DNA of 64,000 bases from Agrococcus sp. ProA11 (GCF_039880525.1 NZ_CP156989.1:2418001-2482000), one strand, 5' to 3'. Counted from the first letter of the stretch, positions 1-8,936 are shown. Notes: a model not told the origin generated them from the letters alone. Translations and numbers: made by a program.

Positions 1-295
1 TGCGGCCCAGGTCGGCGCCGGCGAGCCGCTCGTCGGCGACCTGCACGGCCGCGGATGCGCCCATCGCGAGCGCCTTCCGCAGCGTCGTCTGCGACTCGGT
101 CGGCGCCATCGAGAGCACGACGACCTCTGCGTCGCCCGCGGACTCCGCGTGCCGGATCGCGGTCTCGACCGCGCGCTCAGTGATCTCATCGAGCACGGTC
201 TCGCTGGCCGCGCGGTCCGCGAGCCCCGTCTCGAGGCTCAGGACTCGCTCGCCGTAGGTGTCGGGCACGGGCTTGACGAGCACGATGATCTTCAT
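1..295 (-). CDS. etfB: Electron transfer flavoprotein beta subunit (3' part outside window)
   Basis: The translation begins MKIIVLVKPVPDTYGERVLS, the standard N-terminus of ETF beta (FixA-like): a Rossmann-type strand followed by VKPVPDT. ETF takes electrons from acyl-CoA dehydrogenases and passes them to ETF-quinone oxidoreductase in the cytoplasm. Only about 98 codons are present; the gene runs off the left edge. It sits next to two acyl-CoA dehydrogenases, which would be its electron donors. The start is the first ATG, at 295. The gene is divergent from the marR gene across about 75 bp. The family call is strong; the alpha subunit would be expected downstream, outside the window. Confidence 0.88.
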   Translation of the reverse strand, partial: MKIIVLVKPVPDTYGERVLSLETGLADRAASETVLDEITERAVETAIRHAESAGDAEVVVLSMAPTESQTTLRKALAMGASAAVQVADERLAGADLGR

Positions 296-370
296 CGGCG
301 GGCTCCCTTCTGGAGGAGTGGGGCGGAGGGCACAGCCCACGCTACGGTGACTCGGAGTGAGGAGGCACCC

Positions 371-904
371 ATGAGCGACAGGCCGGAGACACTCGACCCC
401 ATCGCGGAAGCGCGTCGACAGTGGCTCGACCACGGCTGGGCGGATGCGGCGCCGGGCATGACGCTCGTGACCTCCGTGAACCGCGCGCAGCAGCTGCTGG
501 AGGCGCGGGTCGAGGCGGTGCTGCGGCCGTTCTCGCTGTCGTTCGCCCGCTTCGAGGTGCTGCGGCTGCTGGCCTTCATGCGCGAGGGGCGCATGCCCAT
601 GCAGTCGGCGGTGCGGCGGCTGCAGGTGCATCCGACGAGCGTCACGAGCACGGTCGACCGGCTGGTGCGGGACGGACTGGTGCTCCGGGAGCCGCACCCG
701 ACGGACGGGCGCGCGACGGTGCTGGCCATCACGGATGCGGGGCGCGAGCGGGTGGAGCTGGCGACGGCGGCGCTGAACGACGAGGCGTTCACGGCGACGG
801 GGCTGGAGGATGCGGAACTCGCGGAGCTGGTGCGGATCATCGCGCTGCTGCGGAAGCGGTCGGGGGACTTCGAGGATCCGCGGCCGGCGGCGGAGCCGCT
901 GTAG
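371..904 (+). CDS. MarR-family transcriptional regulator
   Basis: The 177-aa product has the MarR winged-helix layout: dimerisation helix near residues 35-60, recognition region around LQVHPTSVTSTVDRLVRDGL, and a wing at REPHPTDGRATVLAITDAG. The ATG at 371 is chosen because GGAGG lies about 7 nt upstream; a longer in-frame reading from 149 would run across the etfB start and has no support. MarR proteins usually repress neighbouring genes until a phenolic or acyl-CoA type ligand binds. Given the neighbours, control of the acyl-CoA catabolic genes or of etf is the simplest guess, but no operator is evident. Confidence 0.85.
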   Translation: MSDRPETLDPIAEARRQWLDHGWADAAPGMTLVTSVNRAQQLLEARVEAVLRPFSLSFARFEVLRLLAFMREGRMPMQSAVRRLQVHPTSVTSTVDRLVRDGLVLREPHPTDGRATVLAITDAGRERVELATAALNDEAFTATGLEDAELAELVRIIALLRKRSGDFEDPRPAAEPL

Positions 905-915
905 CCGGGGGCCTT

Positions 916-952
916 GGTCTCGTGACGGCTGGCTGCGCCAGCCTCCTCGACC
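916..952. repeat. Palindromic dispersed repeat, copy 1
   Basis: Starts GGTCTCGTGACG and ends CTCCTCGACC, with an inner hairpin GCTGG-CTGCG-CCAGC. It lies between the convergent ends of the marR gene and the crotonase gene. It belongs to a family with at least eight copies in this window, all with fixed ends and a variable self-complementary centre. Confidence 0.8.
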
Positions 953-978
953 AGCGGGCGGGCGGCGGCGGCGCGAAG

Positions 979-1021
979 GGTCTCGTGACGCGCGCGGGCT
1001 GCGGCCGCGTGCTCCTCGACC
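979..1021. repeat. Palindromic dispersed repeat, copy 2
   Basis: Second copy of the GGTCTCGTGACG...CTCCTCGACC family, 26 bp after copy 1 and in the same orientation. The centre CGCGCGGGCTGCGGCCGCGTG is a different imperfect hairpin. The tandem pair fills most of the gap between two convergent genes, where it may act as a bidirectional terminator. Confidence 0.78.
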
Positions 1022-1045
1022 GGCGGACGGGCGGCGCGGCGGGGG

Positions 1046-1822
1046 TCACGCATGGCGGAAGTTGGGCTCGCGCTTCTCACGGAAGGCCGCCATCCCCTCT
1101 TTCTGGTCGACGGTGTCGAACAGCGCCGTGAAGCGCTCGGCCTCGAGCGCGATCCCCTCCTCGAGTCCGTTCTCGAGCGCGCCGTCGAGCGCGGCCTTCG
1201 CCGCGACCAACGCCGGCAGCGACTTCGAGGCGATCGCGGTCGCCAGCTGCTCGGCCTCGGCCTGCAGCTCGGCCGCCGGCACGACCCGCGACACGATGCC
1301 GATCCGCTCGGCCTCCGCAGCGTCGATGCGGCGACCGGTGAGCACGAGCTCCGCGGCCTTGGGGTAGCCGACGATGCGCATGATGCGCTGCGTGCCACCG
1401 ATGCCGGGGATCACGCCCAGCCCGATCTCGGGGAAGCCGAACTTCGCCGAGTCGGAGGCGAGGATCACGTCACACATGAGCGCCAGCTCGAACCCGCCGC
1501 CGAGCGCATAGCCCGAGACCACGGCGATCACCGGCTTCTTGACGCGCGCGAACTCCATCCAGGGCCCGAAGTGATCCGCCTCCCGCATCTCTGCGGTCGA
1601 CTTCGACGCCATCTCCTTGATGTCGGCGCCTGCGGCGAAGGCCTTCTCGGAGCCGGTCACGACGATCGCGCCGATCGCGTCGTCGGCGTCGAGCGCCGTC
1701 GCGGCATCCACCAGCTCGTGCATGAGCTGCGTGTTGAGGGCGTTCAGCGCCTCCGGCCGGTCGAGCGTGATCCAGGCGACGCGGCCCTTTCGCTCGATCG
1801 TGATGGTCTCGTAGTCGGTCAT
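1046..1822 (-). CDS. Enoyl-CoA hydratase (crotonase family)
   Basis: 258 aa starting MTDYETITIERKGRVAWITL. Crotonase landmarks are present: RPEALNALN, the first oxyanion-hole segment AFAAGADIKEM, and the second oxyanion segment ALGGGFELALMCDV followed by FPEIGLGVIPGIGGTQR. Both catalytic glutamates of true hydratases are visible (FGFPEIGLG and ALGGGFE region). The reaction is hydration of 2-enoyl-CoA to 3-hydroxyacyl-CoA. The start at 1822 overlaps the stop of the upstream hydrolase gene by 4 nt (ATGA), so the two are translationally coupled. It is the last gene of an operon with the HIBYL-CoA hydrolase and acyl-CoA dehydrogenase, consistent with valine catabolism (methacrylyl-CoA hydration). 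Confidence 0.9.
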   Translation of the reverse strand: MTDYETITIERKGRVAWITLDRPEALNALNTQLMHELVDAATALDADDAIGAIVVTGSEKAFAAGADIKEMASKSTAEMREADHFGPWMEFARVKKPVIAVVSGYALGGGFELALMCDVILASDSAKFGFPEIGLGVIPGIGGTQRIMRIVGYPKAAELVLTGRRIDAAEAERIGIVSRVVPAAELQAEAEQLATAIASKSLPALVAAKAALDGALENGLEEGIALEAERFTALFDTVDQKEGMAAFREKREPNFRHA

Positions 1823-2874
1823 GGGATCTCCTCTGCGAGTGGGGCCGGCAGCTCGAGGTCGCCCTCGGGCACCGGTGCGAAGCATCCTTCCACCATGGCC
1901 TGCGTGACCCCGGCCAGGGTCGGCGGCGTCCACCTGGGGCTGCGGTCCTTGTCGATCAGCTGCGCGCGGATGCCCTCGCTGAAGTCGGGCGCGAGCGACG
2001 TGTGCCGCGAGACGCGGTACTCCTGCACGAGCGCCTCCTCCAGCGATCCGAGCCGGCGGGCGCGACGCAGCGCAGCGAGCGTGACCGCCACCGCGAACGG
2101 CGACCGCTTCGCAATGGTCGCCGCGAGCGCCTGCCCCTCCTCACCTGCGGCGTGCAGGCGCGCGACGATCTGCTGCGCGTCGTCACCGACGAACGCGTGA
2201 TCGATGAGCGCCCGCGCCTGCTCGAGCGTGCCCGCGGGCGGCTCGGCGGCGAGCTGCTCGATCGCGGCATCCGGATGCGTGGTCTCGAGCAGCCGCGCGA
2301 GCTCCGGCAGGCGCCCGGCCGGGACGTAGCGGTCGGCGAGGCCGAGCGCGATCGCGTCGGCGGCTCCGAAGTGCTCGCCGGTGAGCGCCGCGCGGGTGCC
2401 GAGCTCGCCTCGCCGCCTGGTGAGCAGCCAGGTGGCGCCGACGTCGGGCACGAAGCCGATCGTCACCTCCGGGAAGCCGATGCGGGTGGAATCGGTGACC
2501 ACGCGGTGGCTCGCGTGGCCGGAGACGCCGACGCCGCCGCCCAGCACGATCCCGTGCTGCAGCGCGACGACGGGCTTCGGGAAGCGCGCGATCTGCGCGT
2601 TCAGCGCGTACTCGTCACGCCAGAAGCGCGCCGCGCCCTGCCCGCGCGTGCGGTCCACGTCATCGCGCAGCGTCACGACGTCGCCGCCGGCGCACAGCGC
2701 CCGCTCGCCCGCGCCCGTGATGAGCACACGCTCGACCGCGTCGTCGGCCGCGATGGCGCGCAGCGCATCCGCCATCTCGCGCACCATGTGGTGCGTGAGC
2801 GCGTTCAGCGCCTCCTGGCGATCGAGCGTGATGACGCCCAGCGCGCCGCGGATCTCGGTGCGGATGCTGCCCAT
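1819..2874 (-). CDS. 3-hydroxyisobutyryl-CoA hydrolase (crotonase superfamily)
   Basis: 351 aa, the length expected of 3-hydroxyisobutyryl-CoA hydrolases and about 90 aa longer than plain hydratases. Seen: LDRQEALNALTHHMVREM, GERALCAGGDVVTL, and GIVLGGGVGVSGHASHRVVT with FPEVTIGFVPDVGATWLLTR, typical of the HIBCH subgroup. It releases 3-hydroxyisobutyrate and CoA in valine breakdown. It follows the acyl-CoA dehydrogenase gene by 11 nt and overlaps the hydratase gene by 4 nt. Together the three genes give isobutyryl-CoA to methacrylyl-CoA to 3-hydroxyisobutyryl-CoA to 3-hydroxyisobutyrate. Confidence 0.9.
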   Translation of the reverse strand: MGSIRTEIRGALGVITLDRQEALNALTHHMVREMADALRAIAADDAVERVLITGAGERALCAGGDVVTLRDDVDRTRGQGAARFWRDEYALNAQIARFPKPVVALQHGIVLGGGVGVSGHASHRVVTDSTRIGFPEVTIGFVPDVGATWLLTRRRGELGTRAALTGEHFGAADAIALGLADRYVPAGRLPELARLLETTHPDAAIEQLAAEPPAGTLEQARALIDHAFVGDDAQQIVARLHAAGEEGQALAATIAKRSPFAVAVTLAALRRARRLGSLEEALVQEYRVSRHTSLAPDFSEGIRAQLIDKDRSPRWTPPTLAGVTQAMVEGCFAPVPEGDLELPAPLAEEIP

Positions 2875-2885
2875 GCTGCTCCTGC

Positions 2886-4055
2886 CTAGCGCTCGCCGAG
2901 CACGGCGCGGCCGACGATCATGCGCATCATCTCGTTGGTTCCTTCGAGAATGCGATGCACGCGCAGGTCGCGCACGACACGCTCGATGCCGTACTCGTGC
3001 AGGTAGCCGTAGCCGCCGTGCAGCTGCAGCGCCTGGTCGGCGACCGTGAAGCCGGTGTCGGTGGCGAAGCGCTTGGCCATCGCGCAGGCGGTGGGGGCAT
3101 CGGGCGCCTTGGCGTCGAGCTTCATGGCCGCGCGCTCCAGCAGCGCTCTGGCGGCCTGCAGCTCGGTCTCCATGTCGGCGAGCTGGAAGTGCACGTGCTG
3201 GCGGGTCGAGAGCGGCTGGCCGAACGTGGCGCGCTGCTTGACGTAGTCGATGGTGCGCTCGAGCGCGAACTGCGCGCCGCCGATCGAGGCGGCGGCGATG
3301 CCGAGGCGGCCGCCGTTGAGGCCGCGCATGGCGATGCCGAAGCCCTCCCCCTCCGCGCCGAGACGGTTGGCGGCGGGCACGCGCACGCCGTCGAGGATCA
3401 CGGCGCGCGTAGGCTGCGCGTGCCAGCCCATCTTCTCCTCCTGGTTGCCGAACGACAGGCCGGGCGTGCCCGCGGGCACGATGAACGCCGTCATGCCGCG
3501 CGAGCCGCGCAGCTCGGGATCGGTGCCGCCGGTGCGCGCCATCACGACGTAGACCGCAGAGGTGCCGGCGCCGGAGATGAACTGCTTCGTGCCGTGCAGC
3601 ACGTAGTCGTCGCCGTCGCGCACAGCCGTCGTCGCGACCGCGGCGGCGTCGGAGCCGGCACCGGGCTCAGTGAGGCAGTAGCTCGCGAGATCGTCCATGG
3701 TGCACAGCCTCGGCAGCCACTGCTGTCGCTGCTCCTCGGTGCCCTCGGCGTCGATCATGCCGGCGACCATGTTGTGGATCGAGATGTAGGTGGCGACAGC
3801 GATGTCGCCGCGGGCGAGCTCCTCGTAGATCGCGATGGCGTCGACGCGGCTGAGGCCGGCGCCGCCGACGTCCTCGCGCACGCAGATGGCGGCGAGACCG
3901 AGCTGGCCGGCCTCCCGCAGGGTCGCGACGGGGAACTCGTGGTCGGCGTCGCGCTGGTTCGCGAAGGGGGCGAGGCGAGCATCGGCGAAGTCGCGCACCG
4001 CTTCGATCAGCGCGGCGCGATCCTCGTCGCTGGTCTGGCTCATCGTCAGCGTCAC
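2886..4055 (-). CDS. Acyl-CoA dehydrogenase, probable isobutyryl-CoA dehydrogenase
   Basis: FAD-linked acyl-CoA dehydrogenase of about 389 aa. Seen: YCLTEPGAGSDAAAV (FAD/substrate signature), KQFISGAGTSAVYVVMAR, and near the C-terminus HGGYGYLHEY and HRILEGTNEMM, where the Glu of LEG (about residue 371) matches the catalytic base of SCAD/ACAD8-type enzymes. The GTG at 4055 is preferred because GAGGAGG lies 10 nt upstream at 4066-4072; an ATG at 4043 is in frame but has no ribosome site. First gene of the valine-type operon; electrons would go to ETF, whose beta subunit is encoded nearby. Substrate choice is inferred from the operon. Confidence 0.88.
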   Translation of the reverse strand: MTLTMSQTSDEDRAALIEAVRDFADARLAPFANQRDADHEFPVATLREAGQLGLAAICVREDVGGAGLSRVDAIAIYEELARGDIAVATYISIHNMVAGMIDAEGTEEQRQQWLPRLCTMDDLASYCLTEPGAGSDAAAVATTAVRDGDDYVLHGTKQFISGAGTSAVYVVMARTGGTDPELRGSRGMTAFIVPAGTPGLSFGNQEEKMGWHAQPTRAVILDGVRVPAANRLGAEGEGFGIAMRGLNGGRLGIAAASIGGAQFALERTIDYVKQRATFGQPLSTRQHVHFQLADMETELQAARALLERAAMKLDAKAPDAPTACAMAKRFATDTGFTVADQALQLHGGYGYLHEYGIERVVRDLRVHRILEGTNEMMRMIVGRAVLGER

Positions 4056-4313
4056 GTCGACACGACCTCCTCGTCGCAAGCAGGGATCGCCCGCTCATGC
4101 TTGTCGTCCTCGCAGTTGCATGGACGTCCACATATCTACCATCCTGGGCAGGCGGCGCGCCAGCGGCGCTGTGGCTTCTGCCAAGATGCTTGCTCGCCGC
4201 GCCTGGCACCGGTTAGCGTCCAGAGCACCGTGCTTCGGACGCGGGAAGCGACGATGCTCGCCGCGCGACGCGATCGGACGGCGGCTGCCGATGAGGGCAG
4301 CGGAAGGGTCTCC

Positions 4314-5072
4314 ATGGACATCAAGGGGCAGGTGGCACTCGTCACCGGCGGCGCGTCGGGGCTGGGCCTCGCGACCACCGAGGCGCTGCTGGCGCAGGGC
4401 GCGCACGTCGTCGTCATCGATCTGGACGGCACACCCGCTGCCGATGCGGTGCGCTCCCGCGACGGCGTCACGTTCGTCGCCGCGGACGTGCGCGACGAGG
4501 CGCAGGTCGCCGCGGCGCTGGATGCCGCCGAGCGGGTCGGCGCGCTGCGCGTGGTGGTGAACTGCGCCGGCGTCAACGATGCGGCCAAGGTGGTCGGCAA
4601 GTCGGGCCCGTTCCCGATCGAGCGCTTCCAGCGCGTGCTCGACATCAACCTGGTCGGCACGTTCAACGTGATCCGGCTGGCGTCCGAGCGGATGGCGCGG
4701 CTGGAGCCGATCGGCGAGGAGCGCGGCGTCATCGTCTCGACCGCCTCGGTCGCGGCGTTCGACGGCCAGATCGGTCAGGCCGCCTACGCCGCCTCGAAGG
4801 CCGCGATCGTCGGCATGACGCTGCCGATCGCCCGGGAACTCGCCGATGCGCAGATCCGCGTCAACGCGATCGCGCCCGGCCTGTTCGACACCCCGCTGCT
4901 CGCGGCACTGCCGGATGAGGCGCGGGCCTCGCTCGGCGCCCAGGTGCCGCACCCCGCGCGGCTCGGCAACCCATCCGAGTTCGCGCTGCTGGTGACGCAG
5001 ATCGTCGCCAACCCCATGCTCAACGGCGAGACCATCCGGCTCGACGGCGCCATCCGCATGCAAGCCCGCTAG
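4314..5072 (+). CDS. Short-chain dehydrogenase, 3-hydroxyacyl-CoA dehydrogenase type 2-like
   Basis: 252 aa. NAD-binding TGGASGLG at the N-terminus, with IDLDG after strand 2 indicating NAD preference, NCAGVN, catalytic STAS, and YAASK. The C-terminus (PHPARLGNPSEFALLVTQIVANPMLNGETIRLDGAIRM) is characteristic of HSD10-type enzymes, which oxidise 3-hydroxy-2-methylbutyryl-CoA and other short 3-hydroxyacyl-CoAs. The ATG at 4314 has GGAAGGG about 6 nt upstream. It is transcribed divergently from the valine-type operon, 9 nt ahead of an acyl-CoA dehydrogenase, so the pair may serve isoleucine or fatty acid oxidation. Confidence 0.87.
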   Translation: MDIKGQVALVTGGASGLGLATTEALLAQGAHVVVIDLDGTPAADAVRSRDGVTFVAADVRDEAQVAAALDAAERVGALRVVVNCAGVNDAAKVVGKSGPFPIERFQRVLDINLVGTFNVIRLASERMARLEPIGEERGVIVSTASVAAFDGQIGQAAYAASKAAIVGMTLPIARELADAQIRVNAIAPGLFDTPLLAALPDEARASLGAQVPHPARLGNPSEFALLVTQIVANPMLNGETIRLDGAIRMQAR

Positions 5073-5080
5073 GAGACCCG

Positions 5081-6241
5081 ATGCGTTCCACGTTCTACGA
5101 CGACGACCACGATGCCTTCCGCGAGACGGTGCGCGAGCTCGTCGCCCGCCAGGTCGCGCCGCACTACGCGCAGTGGGAGGCAGACGGCCTCATCGACCCC
5201 GACCTCTACCGCTCGATGGGCGAGGCCGGCATGGTCGGGCTGGCGATCCCGGAGCGCTTCGGCGGCATGGAGGTCGACGACTACCGCTTCCGCATGGTGA
5301 TCAGCGAGGAGCTCTCGAAGGTCGGTGCGGCTGCCGTCAACGCGACCTTCGGCGTGCACGACGACATCGTGCTGGCCTACCTGCTCGACCTCGGCACGCC
5401 GGAGCAGCTCGAGCGCTGGCTGCCACCGATGGCCGCCGGCACCTCGATCGCCGCGATCGGCATGACCGAGCCCGACGCGGGCAGCGACCTGCAGGGCATC
5501 CGCACCAATGCGGTGCGTGACGGCGACGGCTGGGTGCTCAACGGCTCGAAGACCTTCATCACCAACGGCTTCCACGCCGACAAGGTGCTGGTCTTCGCGC
5601 GCACCGACCCGGATGCGGGCTCGCGCGGCTTCACGCTCTTCCTGGTCGAGAACGGCATGGAGGGCTTCACGCGCGGCCGCAAGCTCGAGAAGCTCGGTCT
5701 GCACTCGCAGGACACCGCCGAGCTCTTCTTCACCGACGTGCGCATCCCGGCCGAGAACGTGGTCGGCGAGCCGGGCATGGGCCTCATCGCGATGATGGAG
5801 CGGCTGCCCCGCGAGCGACTCTCGATCGCCACGGGCGCCCTTTCGTCGGCCGAGGCCGCCTACGCCTGGGGCCGCGACTACGTCTTCCAGCGCAAGGCCT
5901 TCGGCGGGCTGGTCGGCGACCTGCCGACCGTGCGCTTCACGCTCGCCGAGCTCGAGACCGAGCTCGACGTGACCCGCGCCTACATCGAGCGCTGCGTGCT
6001 GGCGCTCAACGAGGGCCACCTCACCACCGCGGATGCCTCCAAGGCCAAGTGGTGGGCGACCGAGCTCGAGCAGCGCGTCATCACCCGCAGCCTGCAGCTG
6101 CACGGTGGCTACGGCTTCATGGAGGAGTACCCGGTCGCACGGGCGTTCCGCGACTCGCGCGTGCAGTCGATCTATGGCGGCACGACCGAGATCATGAAGG
6201 AGATCATCGCGCGCGACATCGCCAAGCGCGCCAAGGCCTAG
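5081..6241 (+). CDS. Acyl-CoA dehydrogenase, long-chain/LCAD-like
   Basis: 386 aa. Seen: GMTEPDAGSDLQGIRT, NGSKTFITNGFHADKVLVFART, QRKAFG, HGGYGFMEEYPVAR and IYGGTTEIMKEI. The usual C-terminal catalytic Glu is Gly here (YGG), as in long-chain and isovaleryl-type enzymes, where the base instead lies in a helix; the matching segment is LPRERL with Glu near residue 245. The start has AGGAGAC upstream. It is 8 nt after the HSD10-like gene and probably cotranscribed. The 3' end overlaps a convergent membrane-protein gene by 4 nt. Confidence 0.87.
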   Translation: MRSTFYDDDHDAFRETVRELVARQVAPHYAQWEADGLIDPDLYRSMGEAGMVGLAIPERFGGMEVDDYRFRMVISEELSKVGAAAVNATFGVHDDIVLAYLLDLGTPEQLERWLPPMAAGTSIAAIGMTEPDAGSDLQGIRTNAVRDGDGWVLNGSKTFITNGFHADKVLVFARTDPDAGSRGFTLFLVENGMEGFTRGRKLEKLGLHSQDTAELFFTDVRIPAENVVGEPGMGLIAMMERLPRERLSIATGALSSAEAAYAWGRDYVFQRKAFGGLVGDLPTVRFTLAELETELDVTRAYIERCVLALNEGHLTTADASKAKWWATELEQRVITRSLQLHGGYGFMEEYPVARAFRDSRVQSIYGGTTEIMKEIIARDIAKRAKA

Positions 6242-7038
6242 GGGCGCTGCGCGGGGCGCATCGCGTGCGCCATCCACCACCAGGTGAAGATGCTGACGAT
6301 GATCGGCACGATGAGTGCCAGCAGATGCGCGATCGCGATCCAGGGTCCGAGCAGGCCGAGCAGCGTTCCGGGATCGCCGATGCTCTCGAGCAGGTCGCCG
6401 CCGCCCTGCGCGAACCACTCCTGCACCCGCGTGTCATCCATGGGTCCGGAGCCGAATCCGCCGCGGTCGAAGTCGGCGTCGCCGAACGGCATGCCCCCGA
6501 AGAACGGCAGCGTGATCGAGCCGAAGCCCGAGAGCACCATCGCCGCGACCAGTGAGATGCCGAAGCCAGCCCAGGTGACGCCGGTGGGACGCCGCAGGTC
6601 GGGGTGGCGCAGGATGCGGGTGCTGATCCAGAGCCCGAGCAGCGCGATGGCGATACCGGCCGGGATGCCGATCGCGAGCGCGATGCCGCCGGGGCTGCCG
6701 AGCCACGCGAGCGTCTGGTCCCAGGCGCCCGCGGTGGCGCTCGAACCATCCTGCATGACCGCGAAGCCGATGCCGTAGATGACGGCGCCGACGACCAACG
6801 GCAGGAGCAGCAGCGTCGCGCTCACCTGCGTGATGCCGAGGCCGAGCCAGGCGATGCCGCCGCCGACGCCTCCCGCGAGGCGTGCGCGGTGAGCGGCCGC
6901 CTTCGTGAGCTTCGGGCGCGGGGGCTTGCGCGGGGCGGTGTCGTAGACGGGCGGCATGTACGGCTGCTGCGGGTAGCCGCCGTAACCACCGGCACTGCCG
7001 GGCTGCGGGGCGTGGGTGTTGGGGTTCGGGACCGTCAT
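6238..7038 (-). CDS. Hypothetical four-TM membrane protein with proline-rich N-tail
   Basis: 266 aa, not assigned to a known family. Residues 1-45 are rich in Pro, Gly and Tyr (QPGSAGGYGGYPQQPYM), then a basic stretch (KPPRPKLTKAAAHRARLAGG). Four hydrophobic segments follow: near 60-95, 115-138, 150-175, and the C-terminus ending FTWWWMAHAM. A Gly/Asp-rich loop lies between TM3 and TM4. Such tail-plus-TM proteins are common in Microbacteriaceae and have no assigned role. It stands alone and converges with the acyl-CoA dehydrogenase gene, overlapping by 4 nt. Confidence 0.7.
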   Translation of the reverse strand: MTVPNPNTHAPQPGSAGGYGGYPQQPYMPPVYDTAPRKPPRPKLTKAAAHRARLAGGVGGGIAWLGLGITQVSATLLLLPLVVGAVIYGIGFAVMQDGSSATAGAWDQTLAWLGSPGGIALAIGIPAGIAIALLGLWISTRILRHPDLRRPTGVTWAGFGISLVAAMVLSGFGSITLPFFGGMPFGDADFDRGGFGSGPMDDTRVQEWFAQGGGDLLESIGDPGTLLGLLGPWIAIAHLLALIVPIIVSIFTWWWMAHAMRPAQRP

Positions 7039-7132
7039 GGCTCCACGCTAGGCCGAGCGCCGACGCACCGCATGGGGGATATCCGCCGGATCAGCGCGGG
7101 TCGTCCGCCGGGGTGACCGCCACAGCGAGCGA

Positions 7133-7630
7133 TCAGGCCCGCAGCGCCCGTTCGATGTCGCCGCGCAGCTCCTCGGGCTTCTTCGCCGAGCCGTAGCGCT
7201 CGAGGGGCGTGCCGTCGCGGCCGATCAGGAACTTCGTGAAGTTCCACTTGATGGCGCCGCCGATCATCCCCTTCTTCTCGTTCTTCAGCCACGCGAAGAC
7301 GGGATGCGCATCGGCACCGTTGACGTCGACCTTCGCGAACATCGGGAACGAGACGCCGTAGTTGCGCTCGCAGAACTCGGCAATGTCGCTCTCGGTGCCG
7401 GGCTCCTGGTTGCCGAACTGGTCGGAGGGGAAGCCGAGCACCACGAACCCCTCGTCGCCGAGCTCGCGGTAGAGATGCTCGAGCCCCTCGTACTGCGGCG
7501 TGAACCCGCATTTGCTGGCAGTGTTCACGACCAGCACCACCTTGCCGAGGTACTCGGCCAGCGACACCTCGCCGCCCGTGAGTGCCTCGGCCGTGAAGTC
7601 GCCGAGCGTGGTCGTGGAAGTCTGCGTCAT
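7133..7630 (-). CDS. Glutathione peroxidase family thiol peroxidase
   Basis: 165 aa. The three family motifs are present: NTASKCGFTPQYEGLE with the peroxidatic Cys, LGFPSDQFGNQEP with the catalytic Gln, and IKWNFTKFLI with the catalytic Trp/Asn. It is a Cys-type rather than selenocysteine enzyme. In actinobacteria, which use mycothiol, such enzymes probably take electrons from thioredoxin; this is family knowledge. ATG at 7630 is chosen; an in-frame GTG sits one codon upstream at 7633. It lies 22 nt downstream of the MFS gene on the same strand and may be read from the same transcript. Confidence 0.92.
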   Translation of the reverse strand: MTQTSTTTLGDFTAEALTGGEVSLAEYLGKVVLVVNTASKCGFTPQYEGLEHLYRELGDEGFVVLGFPSDQFGNQEPGTESDIAEFCERNYGVSFPMFAKVDVNGADAHPVFAWLKNEKKGMIGGAIKWNFTKFLIGRDGTPLERYGSAKKPEELRGDIERALRA

Positions 7631-7652
7631 CACTCCAGCATGCCAGCCACCG

Positions 7653-8906
7653 CTATGCGCGAGCCGAGCGCCACGTCCATACCGCGAGGGCCGCCGCGCC
7701 GATGCCCACGGCTGCCGCCAGCAGCAGCCAGCGGAAGTCGACGACCACCATCGCCGCCGTGCCGAACGCGAGCAGCAGCATCTGCGGCACGCTGATGGTG
7801 ACGTTCATCGCCGCCGACGCGCGACCCTGCAGACGGCGCGGTACGAGCCGCATCCGCAGCGTCGACAGACCCACGATGACCCACGGCACGCCGAAGCCCA
7901 CCGGCCACTGCACGAGGGCGATGCCGGCCCAGCGCATCCACGCCTCCGGCATCGGCCACTGCACGATCGCGAACGCCGCGAACGAGCCGATCGCGACGAG
8001 CGTCATGCCCCAGGCGAACAGGTGCCGCTCGCCGATGCGGCGCAGCAGCGCCGCCGAGACGAGGCCGCCCGCGAGCGCCGCGACACCCTGGATCGCCTGG
8101 GCGGGCCCCAGCGCGGCGGGGCCCTCCTGCAGGCCGTGCTCGATGAGGGGGAACACCGTGGCGTTGAGGATGCCCGTGAGGCCGAAGCCCGCCGCGGCCG
8201 CAAGCGTGAGCAGCCGCAGCAGCGGGTCGCGCCACAGCTCGCGGAAGCCCGCGGAGACCTCGCCCCAGTAGCTCTCGTCGCCGGTGCGCGGCTCGGGCAG
8301 CGACTCCTCGATGCGCACGCTGAGGAGCATGAGCGCCATCACGAGGTAGCCGGCGACGCTGACGGCGACGACGGCCCACGGCCCGGCGAGCACGTAGAGC
8401 CCAGCTCCCAGCGGCGGGCTGACGATGCGCATGCCGTTGTCGATCGAGGTGAAGATGCCGTTGGCGCTGCCGAGCTCGTCGTCGGGGAGCAGGTCGCGCA
8501 GCATACCTGCTTGCGCGGCACTGGTCAGGTAGGCGGAGAGGCCGTAGCCGAACGCGACGGCGTAGATGAGCCAGACCTGCGCCGCGCCCTGCACGAGCAG
8601 CAGCGTGAGGATGACGGATGCGGTGCCGAGGTTCGTGAGGATCATGAGCGGTCGTCGCCGCACGCGGTCGGCCAGTTGGCCCGCCCACGGCGCGACCAGC
8701 GCCGGCAGCGCGAGGAAGAGGAACACGAGCGCGCCGGCCGAATCGGATCCGGTGAGCTCCCGCACCCAGATGGCGAGCACGAGATAGAGGGCGCTGTCGC
8801 CCAGGTTGGTGGCGAACCATCCGACCATCAGGCGGCGGTAGGCGGGCCGGCGCATGGGCGACGGCGGCTTGACAGCCCGAGCGAGGGCGGGTGCGTTGTC
8901 GGTCAT
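7653..8906 (-). CDS. MFS transporter (drug efflux-like)
   Basis: 417 aa with about 12 hydrophobic segments. The loop after TM2 (ADRVRRRPLMILTNLG) has the A-motif character of MFS pumps. ATG at 8906 has AGGAG 8 nt upstream; longer readings to 8975 would run through a palindromic repeat. It lies downstream of a winged-helix regulator gene on the same strand, with the repeat in the 138-bp gap, an arrangement common for regulated exporters. The substrate cannot be read from sequence. Confidence 0.87.
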   Translation of the reverse strand: MTDNAPALARAVKPPSPMRRPAYRRLMVGWFATNLGDSALYLVLAIWVRELTGSDSAGALVFLFLALPALVAPWAGQLADRVRRRPLMILTNLGTASVILTLLLVQGAAQVWLIYAVAFGYGLSAYLTSAAQAGMLRDLLPDDELGSANGIFTSIDNGMRIVSPPLGAGLYVLAGPWAVVAVSVAGYLVMALMLLSVRIEESLPEPRTGDESYWGEVSAGFRELWRDPLLRLLTLAAAAGFGLTGILNATVFPLIEHGLQEGPAALGPAQAIQGVAALAGGLVSAALLRRIGERHLFAWGMTLVAIGSFAAFAIVQWPMPEAWMRWAGIALVQWPVGFGVPWVIVGLSTLRMRLVPRRLQGRASAAMNVTISVPQMLLLAFGTAAMVVVDFRWLLLAAAVGIGAAALAVWTWRSARA

Positions 8907-8936
8907 GGAAGGACTCCTGTGTCCTGTGCGCCCGTC

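Noticed and set aside
916-1021. Tandem palindromic repeats as an att site or integron-like recombination site
   Set aside because: No integrase is nearby and the same element occurs at six or more unrelated places, including inside a gene.
2955-4313. Long open frame leading into the HSD10-like gene from the left
   Set aside because: It is the antisense of the acyl-CoA dehydrogenase gene; high GC leaves stop-free shadow frames. Only the part from 4314 has SDR motifs and a ribosome site.
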